This document shows, piece by piece, positions 42,620-50,441 of a stretch of 64,000 nucleotides of DNA. Under the pieces are notes generated by a model. It was given only the letters and a program-made list of their open reading frames with translations. It was not told where the DNA came from and did no database searches. Position 1 is the first letter of the stretch. Each line of letters begins with the position of its first letter. This DNA comes from Ferrovibrio sp035304305 (GTDB taxonomy: Bacteria; Pseudomonadota; Alphaproteobacteria; Ferrovibrionales; Ferrovibrionaceae), in the NCBI RefSeq assembly GCF_035304305.1, contig NZ_DATGQG010000156.1, positions 11,725 to 75,724 on the forward strand. Reading direction: 5' to 3'. The position numbers were made by a program, and so were the translations under genes.

Positions 42620-43041
42620 GTGTCGCTGCCGTGCCGAAGGTCCGGCTCACCCGCGAGCAGCTGGAGAAGGTGATCGAGATCAGCCCCTTCACCAAATGGG
42701 TCGGAACAAGGGTCACTGCATTTTCGAACGGCCAGGTTGGCGTCGAGATCGATATCCGGCCTGAGATGGCACAGCACCACGGTTTCGCGCACGGTGCCCT
42801 GGTCGGCTACATGGCCGATACCGCCTGTGCCTGGGCCGCCGCGTCCGCGGTCGGCGACGTGGTGACGTCGGAGTACAAGCTCAATCTGCTGGCCCCGGCA
42901 GTAGGGGAGAAGCTGCGGGCGACCGGCAGCGTGGTAAAGGCCGGCGCGCGACAGGTAGTGACCCGCGCCGATGTCTATGCCGTCAGGGACGGGGTGGAGA
43001 AGATCGTCGCCACGGCCCTGGCGACGATCGCGCGGGTGTAA
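42616..43041 (+). CDS. PaaI-type hotdog thioesterase
   Basis: 141 residues. Hotdog fold with HHGFAHGALVGYMADTACAWAA, in which the Gly-rich helix and Asp are as in PaaI thioesterases, and EYKLNLLAPAVGEKL after it. It hydrolyses an acyl-CoA of unknown chain. Its start overlaps the TetR stop by 4 bases; a gap of 121 bp follows before the carboxyltransferase gene. Confidence 0.85.
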   Translation: MSVAAVPKVRLTREQLEKVIEISPFTKWVGTRVTAFSNGQVGVEIDIRPEMAQHHGFAHGALVGYMADTACAWAAASAVGDVVTSEYKLNLLAPAVGEKLRATGSVVKAGARQVVTRADVYAVRDGVEKIVATALATIARV

Positions 43042-43162
43042 TCCGGCTATACGCCCGGGACGGCCCCGGTTCTGACGCAGCGGTGGGCAATCCGGGCCAT
43101 TGTCCGGGCCGCGCCGGCCGGTTAGACTCCATCGCTTTCCAGTGCCAAAGGGGCAGGCTTTT

Positions 43163-44710
43163 ATGAGCTGGGAAGCTGAAATTGCCGAACTCCGGCGCCG
43201 CGAGGAACTCGCCCGCCGCATGGGCGGCCCTGACAAGGTCAAACGCCAGCATGACGGCGGCAAGCTGACGGTGCGCGAACGCATCGACCAGCTGCTCGAT
43301 GCCGGCTCCTTCCACGAAATCGGTGCCATTGCCGGCCGGGCGAAATACGACGCCGAAGGCGAGCTGGTGGATTTCAGCCCGACGAATTTCGTCTTCGGCC
43401 GCGGCCGTATCGATGGCCGGCCGGTGGTGGTTGGCGGCGACGATTTCACCGTGCGCGGCGGCGCCGCCGATGCAGCGATCTGGCAGAAGCAGGTGCATGC
43501 CGAGCAGATGGCGCTCGAGCTGCGCATCCCGATGATCCGGCTGGTGGACGGCACGGGCGGCGGCGGGTCGGTGAAGTCGCTGGAAATGGAAGGCCGCACT
43601 TATGTGCCGCTGCTGCCCGGTTTCGAACATGCGGTGGCCAATCTCTCCACCGTACCGGTGATCTCCCTGGCGCTGGGCTCGGTTGCGGGCCTGGGTGCGG
43701 CGCGCACCGTCACCAGCCATTTCTCGGTGATGGTGGAGGGCATCTCGCAGATGTTCATCGCCGGACCGCCGGTGGTGGCGCGTACCGGCGTGGAGATGAC
43801 CAAGGAGGAACTCGGCGGCACCGACATCCATATGCGCGCCGGCGCCGTGGATCTCGCCGTGGCGAGCGAGCAGGAGGCTTTCGCCGCCGCGCGGCGTTTC
43901 CTCTCCTATCTGCCGCAATCGGTCTATGAGCTGCCGCCGCGGACTGCGTCGCAGGACGATCCGAACCGGCGCGACGAACGGCTGATTTCCATCGTGCCGC
44001 GCGACCGCCGCCGCGTCTACAAGATGCGCGACATCGTCGAGGCCTGCGTCGACGAGGGCAGCTTCTTCGAGATGGGACGGCTCTACGGCCGTTCGGTCAT
44101 AACCGGACTGGCGCGCCTGGACGGCTGGCCGGTCGCCATCCTCGCCAGCGACCCCTATCACTACGGCGGCGGCTGGACGGCCGATGCCAGCCACAAGATC
44201 ACCCGCTTCGTCGATCTGGCCGAAACCTTCCATCTGCCGGTCGTCAACTTCGTCGACATTCCGGGCTTCCTGATCGGGCCGGAAGCCGAGCAGAGCGGTA
44301 CCATCCGCCATGGCGCCCGCGCCATTGCCGCCGTTTATCAGGCGACGGTGCCGTGGTGCTCGATCATCATCCGCAAGGCCTTCGGCGTCGCCGGCGCCGC
44401 CCATTCCAATCACGCGCGACTGCGCTACCGTTATGCATGGCCGTCGGGCGACTGGGGCAGTCTGCCGCTGGAAGGCGGCATCGAGGCTGCCTATCGCGCC
44501 GAACTGGAGAAAGCCGATGATCCCGCCGCGTTGCTGAAGCAGATCGAGGACCGTCTCAACAGGGTGCGCTCGCCCTTTCGCACGGCCGAAGCTTTCCTCG
44601 TCGAGGAGATCATTGATCCGCGCGACACGCGGCCGCTGCTCTGTGAATTCGCCAATCTCGCTGCCCCGCTGCGTCAGGCGGGCCCTTCCAAGATCGGGTA
44701 CAGACCATGA
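43163..44710 (+). CDS. Acyl-CoA carboxylase carboxyltransferase subunit (PccB/MmdA family)
   Basis: 515 residues from the ATG at 43163. Two crotonase-like halves: the N-terminal part has QHDGGKLTVRERIDQLLDAGSF and ARTVTSHFSVMVEGISQMFIAGPP, the C-terminal part NFVDIPGFLIGPEAEQSGTIRHGA and AFGVAGAAHSN. It transfers carboxylate between biotin and an acyl-CoA such as propionyl- or methylcrotonyl-CoA; which one is open. No biotin carboxylase or carrier lies beside it. The nearest small carrier is the 73-residue protein at 57.5 kb. Its end overlaps the GTP cyclohydrolase-like gene by ATGA, which ties it to that operon. Confidence 0.9.
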   Translation: MSWEAEIAELRRREELARRMGGPDKVKRQHDGGKLTVRERIDQLLDAGSFHEIGAIAGRAKYDAEGELVDFSPTNFVFGRGRIDGRPVVVGGDDFTVRGGAADAAIWQKQVHAEQMALELRIPMIRLVDGTGGGGSVKSLEMEGRTYVPLLPGFEHAVANLSTVPVISLALGSVAGLGAARTVTSHFSVMVEGISQMFIAGPPVVARTGVEMTKEELGGTDIHMRAGAVDLAVASEQEAFAAARRFLSYLPQSVYELPPRTASQDDPNRRDERLISIVPRDRRRVYKMRDIVEACVDEGSFFEMGRLYGRSVITGLARLDGWPVAILASDPYHYGGGWTADASHKITRFVDLAETFHLPVVNFVDIPGFLIGPEAEQSGTIRHGARAIAAVYQATVPWCSIIIRKAFGVAGAAHSNHARLRYRYAWPSGDWGSLPLEGGIEAAYRAELEKADDPAALLKQIEDRLNRVRSPFRTAEAFLVEEIIDPRDTRPLLCEFANLAAPLRQAGPSKIGYRP

Positions 44711-45993
44711 GTGATATCGACGTACCGACCCTTCCCAACGAGAAGAAGCCGCTTCCGAAGCCGATCATCCTGACGTCGCATCCGAGCAGGAGCGAGGGGG
44801 CGAAGCCTCTGCCCGTGCAGTGGGGAGCTGCAGACCCGCAGCAGCGCGGACCGGTGGTTGCCACGCTGAAGAATCCGGGTGGCAAGAACGCCATCGGCAC
44901 CCATTCGGGTGCCTATTCGCTCTACCGCGCGCTGGCCATCGCTGCCGGGCAGCTGAATGCCGAGCACAGACCTGACCTCACCAACACGACGCCGGCCGAG
45001 CCGATCGGACCGTTCCCGCAGTGGAGCGATCCCGAAAAGATCGTGTCGCTGGATCCCTGGGGACATATGACCAGCGAGGTCTATGCCGGTCAGATCGCTG
45101 CCGGCTGGGATATCCGCCCGACCATCGCGGTGACCAAGGCGCATATCAACATGCCGGAACTGCAGGAGGCGGTGCGGGCCGGACGGCTGACGCCGGACGG
45201 CGACATCCTGGCGAAGAACGGCGACGTGAAGGTGACCAAGGTCGCCGTCGAGCCGGTCTGGTGGCTGCCGGGTGTCGCCAGGCGCTTCAACATCACGGAA
45301 ACGGAACTGCGCCGCGGCCTGTTCGAGCAGACCGGCGGCATGTTCCCCGAACTGGTCACGCGCGGCGATCTCAAGGTCTTCCTGCCGCCGATCGGCGGCA
45401 TGACCATCTACCTGTTCGGCGATGTTTCGAAGCTGGGCAGGTCCGAGACGAAGATTGCCTGCCGCGTCCATGACGAATGCAACGGCTCGGACGTGTTCGG
45501 CTCCGACATCTGCACCTGCCGGCCCTATCTGGCCCATGGCATCGAGGTCTGCATCGAGCAGGCCCAGCAGGGCGGCGTCGGCATCATCGTCTACAACCGC
45601 AAGGAAGGCCGGGCGCTCGGCGAGGTGACCAAGTTCCTCGTCTACAACGCGCGCAAGCGGCAGGAGGGCGGCGACCGGGCCGAGGCCTATTTCCAGCGCA
45701 CGGAATGCGTCGCCGGCGTGCAGGATATGCGCTTCCAGGAACTGATGCCCGACGTGCTGCACTGGCTCGGCGTCTCGCGCATCGACCGGCTAGTCTCCAT
45801 GAGCAACATGAAGTTCCAGCCCATCGTCGACAGCGGCATACAGGTGGTCGAGCGCGTGCCGATCCCCGACGAACTCATACCCGCCGATGCCAAGGTGGAG
45901 ATGGACGCCAAGAAGGCCGCCGGTTATTACACCGAGAAGGTCCCTGATCCCGAGGAGCTGAAGAAGCCCAAGGGCCGCGGCCTCGAGGAGTAA
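44707..45993 (+). CDS. GTP cyclohydrolase II homologue, URC1-like
   Basis: 428 residues, twice the length of RibA. About 245-375 is the GTP cyclohydrolase II fold: CRVHDECNGSDVFGSDICTC keeps the three zinc cysteines (258, 269, 271), and GIQVVERVPIP closes the domain. The RibA loop QEGRGIG is changed to KEGRALG (299-305). About 240 extra residues precede the fold (EGAKPLPVQWGAADPQQRG, KAHINMPELQEA). This is the architecture of URC1, the GTP cyclohydrolase II-like protein needed for the URC route of uracil breakdown. The DUF1688 and upp genes that follow support this. A riboflavin role is less likely, as no rib gene is near. Confidence 0.85.
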   Translation: MSDIDVPTLPNEKKPLPKPIILTSHPSRSEGAKPLPVQWGAADPQQRGPVVATLKNPGGKNAIGTHSGAYSLYRALAIAAGQLNAEHRPDLTNTTPAEPIGPFPQWSDPEKIVSLDPWGHMTSEVYAGQIAAGWDIRPTIAVTKAHINMPELQEAVRAGRLTPDGDILAKNGDVKVTKVAVEPVWWLPGVARRFNITETELRRGLFEQTGGMFPELVTRGDLKVFLPPIGGMTIYLFGDVSKLGRSETKIACRVHDECNGSDVFGSDICTCRPYLAHGIEVCIEQAQQGGVGIIVYNRKEGRALGEVTKFLVYNARKRQEGGDRAEAYFQRTECVAGVQDMRFQELMPDVLHWLGVSRIDRLVSMSNMKFQPIVDSGIQVVERVPIPDELIPADAKVEMDAKKAAGYYTEKVPDPEELKKPKGRGLEE

Positions 45994-45997
45994 AAGA

Positions 45998-47239
45998 GTG
46001 GGCAATCTGAACGAACCCGCGCAGGCCGTCGCCTGGCTGCGCACGCCTGAGGCGATCCGGGCGCGCTGCCATGAGCTGCTGCGCCTGGGCGAGCGCGACG
46101 CGCTGCCGAATTTCCACGTCCATTTCGACCGGCTGCCGGCGGCGGCGGATTACGTCGCGCAGGTGATCCGGGAGAATTATCCGACCCTGGAGATTCCCTA
46201 TCATGCCCGCTGGCGGCATTTCACGGCCGGCGGTATCGACCGCTGGGGCCGGCTGGCGGCGGAGCTGAAGGGTCTGGATGCCGACGAGATCGCCCGCATC
46301 CGCTTCGATCTCTGCGTCGTCAGCGTCCTGCTCGACGCCGGCGCCGGCCCGGGCTGGAAATATGCCGAGGCCGAAACCGGCCAGACGGTGACCCGCTCCG
46401 AGGGTCTGGCGGTGGCCAGCCTGCATGCCTTCCGCGCCGGATTGTTCTCCGGCGACCGCGCCGGCAGGCCGCTGCGGGCCGACGCTGCCGGCCTCTGCCC
46501 GCTGCCGCCGAATGCGATCGAGAAGGCCTTCCAGGTAACGGCGGACAATCCGCTGGTCGGCGTCGAGGGCCGTGCCGCGCTGATGCGCAATCTCGGGACC
46601 GCGCTGAAGGCCCGGCCCGACCTGTTCGGCCCGGATGCCCGGATCGGCGGACTGTACGATTATCTCAAGGGGCAGCTCAGCGACGGGCGCCTGGCGGCGC
46701 GCAGCATCCTTGCGGCGCTGCTCGATGCCTTCAGCCCGATCTGGCCGTCGCGGATCACGCTGGACGGCGCCAATCTGGGCGATGTCTGGCGTCATCGCGG
46801 CATCGTCAGCGGCGACCTCACCTCGGGGCTGATCCCGTTCCACAAGCTGTCGCAGTGGCTGACCTACTCGCTCGTAGAGATTTTCGAGGATGCCGGCATC
46901 CCGGTGACCGGCATGGATGATCTCACTGGCCTGCCGGAATACCGCAATGGCGGCCTGTTCCTCGATCTCGGCGTGCTGTCGCTGCGCCACGAGGCGCTGG
47001 CGCAGTTCGCCCTGCCGGTCGAGGACGAGGCGGTGGTGGAATGGCGGGCGCTGACCCTTGCACTGCTCGACGTGATCGCCGATCCGGTGCGCGAGCGGCT
47101 GGGCCGCTCCAGGGCCGAGATGCCGCTGGCGCGCATCCTCGAAGGCGGCACCTGGGCGGCGGGCCGCAAGATCGCCCGCGAGAAGCGGCCCGATGGCGGG
47201 CCGCCGCTGCGGGTCGTCAGCGACGGCACGGTATTCTGA
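45998..47239 (+). CDS. DUF1688 family protein, URC4-like
   Basis: 413 residues from a GTG start 4 bases after the previous stop. It matches DUF1688/URC4: LRTPEAIRARCHELL at the N-terminus, FHVHFDRLPAAADYVAQVI, YHARWRHFTAGGIDRW, VSVLLDAGAGPGWKYAE, GLAVASLHAFRAGLFS, IPFHKLSQWLTYSLVEIFEDAG, GLPEYRNGGLFLDLGVL and a late RILEGGTWAAGRKIAREKRP. URC4 is required for uracil catabolism in yeast, but its reaction is not known. No signal peptide. Confidence 0.85.
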   Translation: MGNLNEPAQAVAWLRTPEAIRARCHELLRLGERDALPNFHVHFDRLPAAADYVAQVIRENYPTLEIPYHARWRHFTAGGIDRWGRLAAELKGLDADEIARIRFDLCVVSVLLDAGAGPGWKYAEAETGQTVTRSEGLAVASLHAFRAGLFSGDRAGRPLRADAAGLCPLPPNAIEKAFQVTADNPLVGVEGRAALMRNLGTALKARPDLFGPDARIGGLYDYLKGQLSDGRLAARSILAALLDAFSPIWPSRITLDGANLGDVWRHRGIVSGDLTSGLIPFHKLSQWLTYSLVEIFEDAGIPVTGMDDLTGLPEYRNGGLFLDLGVLSLRHEALAQFALPVEDEAVVEWRALTLALLDVIADPVRERLGRSRAEMPLARILEGGTWAAGRKIAREKRPDGGPPLRVVSDGTVF

Positions 47240-47253
47240 GTGGGGGATTTCCA

Positions 47254-47892
47254 ATGACCGAGTTTCCGAATGTGCAGGTGGTGAACCACCCGCTGGTGCA
47301 GCACAAGCTGACCCTGCTGCGGCGCAAGGAGGTCTCGACGGCCGAATTTCGCAAGCTGGTGCGCGAGCTGGCGTTGCTGCTGGCCTACGAGGTCACCCGC
47401 GACCTGCCGCTGGAGAAGGTCGCCATCGAGACGCCGCTGGAGCCGATGCAGGCGCCGATCCTGTCGGGCAAGAAGCTCTGCTTCGTCTCCATCCTGCGCG
47501 CCGGCAACGGCATCCTCGACGGCATGCTCGATCTGGTTCCTTCGGCCCGCGTCGGCCATGTCGGCCTCTACCGTGACCCGGAGACCCTGGTGCCGGTGGA
47601 GTATTACCTGAAACTGCCCGAGGACGTGGCGCAGCGGCTGGTCATCGTGGTGGATCCGATGCTGGCAACCGGCCATTCGGCGGCGGCGGCCGTGACACGG
47701 CTGAAGGAGGCGGGCGCCACCCAGATCAAGTTCGTCTGCCTGCTCACCGTGCCCGAGGGCCTGCGCGTCATGCAGGAGAACCACCCGGACGTGACGATCT
47801 ATACCTGCGCGGTTGATCGCCAGCTCGACGAGCATGGCTACATCCGGCCCGGCCTGGGCGATGCCGGCGACCGCATCTACGGCACCAAATAG
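47254..47892 (+). CDS. upp: Uracil phosphoribosyltransferase
   Basis: 212 residues from the ATG at 47254 with GGGGGA upstream; a longer frame reads back into the DUF1688 gene. It makes UMP from uracil and PRPP. Visible: VVNHPLVQHKLTLLRRKE, ILRAGNGILDGMLDLVPSA, the PRPP loop VDPMLATGHSAAAAV and the uracil-binding end YIRPGLGDAGDRIYGTK. It fills the URC6 position (UPRTase) behind the URC1 and URC4 homologues, so it may serve uracil breakdown as well as salvage. Confidence 0.95.
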   Translation: MTEFPNVQVVNHPLVQHKLTLLRRKEVSTAEFRKLVRELALLLAYEVTRDLPLEKVAIETPLEPMQAPILSGKKLCFVSILRAGNGILDGMLDLVPSARVGHVGLYRDPETLVPVEYYLKLPEDVAQRLVIVVDPMLATGHSAAAAVTRLKEAGATQIKFVCLLTVPEGLRVMQENHPDVTIYTCAVDRQLDEHGYIRPGLGDAGDRIYGTK

Positions 47893-47906
47893 TAGCTGCC
47901 GTCACA

Positions 47907-47925
47907 GCAATCCGGCCCGGATTGC
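47907..47925 (+). terminator. Possible hairpin after upp
   Basis: GCAATCC (47907-47913) and GGATTGC (47919-47925) with the 5-base loop GGCCC, 14 bp after the upp stop. No U run follows, so termination is uncertain. Confidence 0.4.
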
Positions 47926-47968
47926 GGCATGATGGCTCCAATTCCGAACAGCATTGTGGAGCCGTTTC

Positions 47969-48592
47969 ATGGCTTTTGCCTTCCGTCGCGCTCTGCGCGT
48001 CTCACTCACTCTTGCCGCCGCGGCCGTCGCCGGTTTTGCCGCTGACAGCCGCGCGGCCTCCGATCTGCTGGCCGACTTCACGCCTGCCGCGCTGACCGCG
48101 GCGCCGAAGCAGGTGGGCGAGGAGAGCCGCAGCGGTAGGCCGGTGGCGCTCGGCAGCCGGATCACCAGCGGGCCGGGCTCGGGCGTCAAGTTCGTGCTCG
48201 AGGACCGCACCAGCGTCATCATCGGCCCGAACAGCGCCATCACCGTGGACGAGTTCGCCGCCGACCGCGTCGTGCTGCGGCTCGAGCGCGGCAGCTTCCA
48301 TCTCGATTCGGCCAATCCGGGCACCATCTATGTCATCCTGCCTTCCGGCAGCGTCGCGGTGCGGACCGCCACCGTGGCCGGCCGGATCGGTCCCCAGGGT
48401 ACGGAGATCGCGCTGCTCAGCGTCGGCCGTGCCGAGGTGACCGGCTTCGGCGGGCAGGTGGTCCGACTCGACAGCATCGGCGAGGCGACCCGGATCGTGG
48501 GCCTGGGGAATCCGAGCCAGCCGGTGACGCTGCCGCCGCAGCGGCTGCAGGATTTCACCGGGCTGACCGCCCAGCTGGCGCTGCTGCACTGA
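47969..48592 (+). CDS. Exported FecR-domain protein
   Basis: 207 residues from the ATG at 47969 (an in-frame TTG 15 bases earlier is unlikely). Signal peptide at about 1-29 (SLTLAAAAVAGFAADSRA). The rest is a FecR-like beta domain: VALGSRITSGPGSGVKFVLE, DRTSVIIGPNSAITVDEF and VVLRLERGSFHLDSANPG. It has no membrane-spanning anti-sigma part, so it is a stand-alone periplasmic FecR domain of unknown role. A strong terminator follows. It looks separate from the upp operon. Confidence 0.8.
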   Translation: MAFAFRRALRVSLTLAAAAVAGFAADSRAASDLLADFTPAALTAAPKQVGEESRSGRPVALGSRITSGPGSGVKFVLEDRTSVIIGPNSAITVDEFAADRVVLRLERGSFHLDSANPGTIYVILPSGSVAVRTATVAGRIGPQGTEIALLSVGRAEVTGFGGQVVRLDSIGEATRIVGLGNPSQPVTLPPQRLQDFTGLTAQLALLH

Positions 48593-48617
48593 CGCTTCGC
48601 CGGCGTCGGAATCACGG

Positions 48618-48647
48618 AAAAGCCGCATTTGATGCGGCTTTTCTTTT
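48618..48647 (+). terminator. Rho-independent terminator after the FecR gene
   Basis: AAAAGCCGCAT (48618-48628) and ATGCGGCTTTT (48632-48642) form a perfect 11-bp stem with a 3-base loop, followed by CTTTTG. Confidence 0.9.
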
Positions 48648-48729
48648 GCCCGCGGGAGCGGGCATTTTCCCGGTTGCGCGGCAAAAAAACGACAGCGGCG
48701 AAAAAATTGTACATGGGGGGCATTTCCCC

Positions 48730-48757
48730 TTGCATTGGGGGCAAGATGCTGTAAATA
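48730..48757 (+). promoter_or_regulatory. Possible promoter of the ornithine decarboxylase gene
   Basis: TTGCAT (48730-48735), 16-bp spacer, TAAATA (48752-48757). The -10 is weak. The position allows a 5' leader of about 120 bases. Confidence 0.4.
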
Positions 48758-48780
48758 CGCCCCCATTGACGCACCCGCAC

Positions 48781-48880
48781 GTGCCGATGGCCCCTGGCAG
48801 GTTATGCAACGACGAACGCGTCTCTTTTGGTGGTACGGCCTGAACAGCCGTGCCGGTTCAGAGCCGGTCCGAGAGGGAGG
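48781..48880 (+). ncRNA. Structured 5' leader of ornithine decarboxylase, candidate speF motif RNA
   Basis: A cis-regulatory RNA motif (speF) is known upstream of alphaproteobacterial ornithine decarboxylase genes, and this is the matching position. GGTACGGC (48832-48839) pairs with GCCGTGCC (48847-48854), one G-U, around the loop CTGAACA. The loop bases CTGAAC (48840-48845) are exactly complementary to GTTCAG (48856-48861) just after the stem, so an H-type pseudoknot can form. A competing hairpin, CCGG-TTCAGAG-CCGG, would exclude it. Boundaries are approximate; the identity was not tested by a covariance model. Confidence 0.55.
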
Positions 48881-48885
48881 TTTCG

Positions 48886-50094
48886 ATGCTTGCAGCAGCC
48901 CATGGTGGCCGCACCCTGTCCCGTCTGCGACGCAACGCTTCCAAGCGTGTTGAGCTGGGGCAGATCACCCCGAAGATCCAGAAGTTCCTCGCCGAGGCCA
49001 AGGACCGCGAGCCGTTCCTGGTGGTCGACGTGGACGTGGTCGAGCATAACTACCGTGAGCTGCGGCGCCTGCTGCCGCTGGCCAGCGTGTTCTATGCCAC
49101 CAAGGCCAATCCCGCTGTCGAGATCATCCAGCGGCTGGAGAAGCTCGGCTCGAATTTCGACGTGGCTTCGCCCGGCGAGATCGAGCTCTGCATGAACCAG
49201 GGTGTGACCGCGGACCGCATCTCCTATGGCTCGACCATCAAGAAGAAGGCCGACATCGCCTGGGCGTACGAGCGCGGCGTGCGCCTCTACGCCTTCGATT
49301 CCGATGCCGAGCTGGAGAAGCTGGCGACGGCCGCTCCGGGTTCGCGGGTTTTCTGCCGCGTCCTGATGGAGTGCGAAGGCGCCGAATGGCCGCTGTCGAA
49401 GAAGTTCGGCTGCTCGCCCCGCATGGCGGCTGACCTGCTGGTCAAGGCGCGCGATCTCGGCCTCGACCCGTACGGCATCTCGTTCCATGTCGGCTCGCAG
49501 CAGACCGACCTCAACCAGTGGGACAAGGCGGTTGCCCAGGTGGCGCAGATGTTCACGCTGCTCCACGAGGCCGATGTCGACCTGCGCATGGTCAATCTCG
49601 GCGGCGGCTTTCCGGCGCGGTATCGCTCGGATGTGCCGGCGCTGGAAGCCTATGCTGCGGCCATCAGCCAGGCGATGACTAAGCACTTCGGCAACCAGCT
49701 GCCGGAAATGATCATCGAGCCGGGCCGTGGCCTGGTGGGCGATGCCGGCGTGATCCAGGCCGAGGTGGTGCTGATCTCGAAGAAGGACTACGACGACGAC
49801 CGACGCTGGGTCTATCTCGACATCGGCAAGTTCTCCGGCCTGGCCGAGACCATGGACGAGGCGATCAAGTACCGCATCGTCACGCCGCATGACGGCGGGC
49901 CGACCGGCCCGGTCTCCATCGCGGGTCCGACCTGCGACAGCGTCGACACGCTGTACGAGAAGGCGGATTACCAGATGCCGCTGGCGCTGCAGGTGGGCGA
50001 CAAGATCCAGATCCTGTCCGCCGGTGCATATACGACGACCTATTCCTCGGTAGGCTTCAACGGCTTCCCGCCGCTGAAGAGCTACTGCATCTGA
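48886..50094 (+). CDS. Ornithine decarboxylase (alanine-racemase fold, eukaryote-like)
   Basis: 402 residues from the ATG at 48886, which has a GGGAGG site 5-6 bases upstream; an earlier in-frame ATG at 48850 lies within the leader structure. Makes putrescine from ornithine with PLP. The PLP Lys is in FYATKANP (Lys73); HVGSQQTD, NLGGGFPARY, IEPGRGLVGDAG and GPTCDSVDTLYEKADYQMP with the active-site Cys follow. Some members also take lysine. It stands alone, flanked by a leader RNA and a strong terminator. Confidence 0.93.
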   Translation: MLAAAHGGRTLSRLRRNASKRVELGQITPKIQKFLAEAKDREPFLVVDVDVVEHNYRELRRLLPLASVFYATKANPAVEIIQRLEKLGSNFDVASPGEIELCMNQGVTADRISYGSTIKKKADIAWAYERGVRLYAFDSDAELEKLATAAPGSRVFCRVLMECEGAEWPLSKKFGCSPRMAADLLVKARDLGLDPYGISFHVGSQQTDLNQWDKAVAQVAQMFTLLHEADVDLRMVNLGGGFPARYRSDVPALEAYAAAISQAMTKHFGNQLPEMIIEPGRGLVGDAGVIQAEVVLISKKDYDDDRRWVYLDIGKFSGLAETMDEAIKYRIVTPHDGGPTGPVSIAGPTCDSVDTLYEKADYQMPLALQVGDKIQILSAGAYTTTYSSVGFNGFPPLKSYCI

Positions 50095-50437
50095 TAGGTC
50101 GACGGGCACCGAGCGGGTTGCAAAGGGGCCGGCGACGCGAGTCGCCGGCCTCTTTATTTTGCAGTGCGCATACTACCTGTATGAAAGCCATGGCGGCATA
50201 GCCCAACCTGTATTGGCCTGCACCGACTGGCCAAAAGGCTGACAGGGCGGTTTTCGGTTGCAGCGGCGGGCGCCCTGTGTGACAAATTCCCCGCCCGTAA
50301 TGCGCGTAGAACTACAAAAAACGGGTTGAGGCCGGGAGGGCCGCGCTTATCCGTGTGCGTTGCATTCCAAATGGCGTCAGCAGTCGTGACGAGGGGGAAG
50401 CTTTGACCAAGCCGCGCGCTAACTGCCGGTCCTGCCG
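50095..50437. other. 343-bp intergenic region
   Basis: The first 66 bases hold the ornithine decarboxylase terminator. Beyond it lie a short inverted repeat CATAC-TACCT-GTATG (50169-50183), a pair ACAGGGCG/CGCCCTGT (50242-50249 and 50271-50278) and, at the end, a possible 12-codon leader frame coupled to the next gene. No RNA gene is visible. Confidence 0.7.
50127..50160 (+). terminator. Strong terminator after ornithine decarboxylase
   Basis: GGCCGGCGAC (50127-50136) and GTCGCCGGCC (50141-50150) form a perfect 10-bp stem around the GNRA-type loop GCGA; TCTTTATTTT follows. Confidence 0.95.
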
Positions 50438-50441
50438 ATGA
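50403..50441 (+). CDS. Possible 12-codon leader peptide coupled to the histidine kinase
   Basis: From TTG at 50403, preceded by the purine-rich GAGGGGGAAG, the frame encodes MTKPRANCRSCR and stops at TGA 50439-50441, which overlaps the kinase ATG (50438) in an ATGA junction. The kinase ATG has no ribosome-binding site of its own, so a reinitiation start would explain it. Small size makes chance likely. Confidence 0.3.
   Translation: MTKPRANCRSCR

Noticed and set aside
4254..50355. DnaA boxes, TTATCCGCC (4254-4262, reverse strand) and TTATCCGTG (50347-50355), as sign of an origin
   Set aside because: Both are isolated 7-of-9 matches without clustering or an AT-rich unwinding element.
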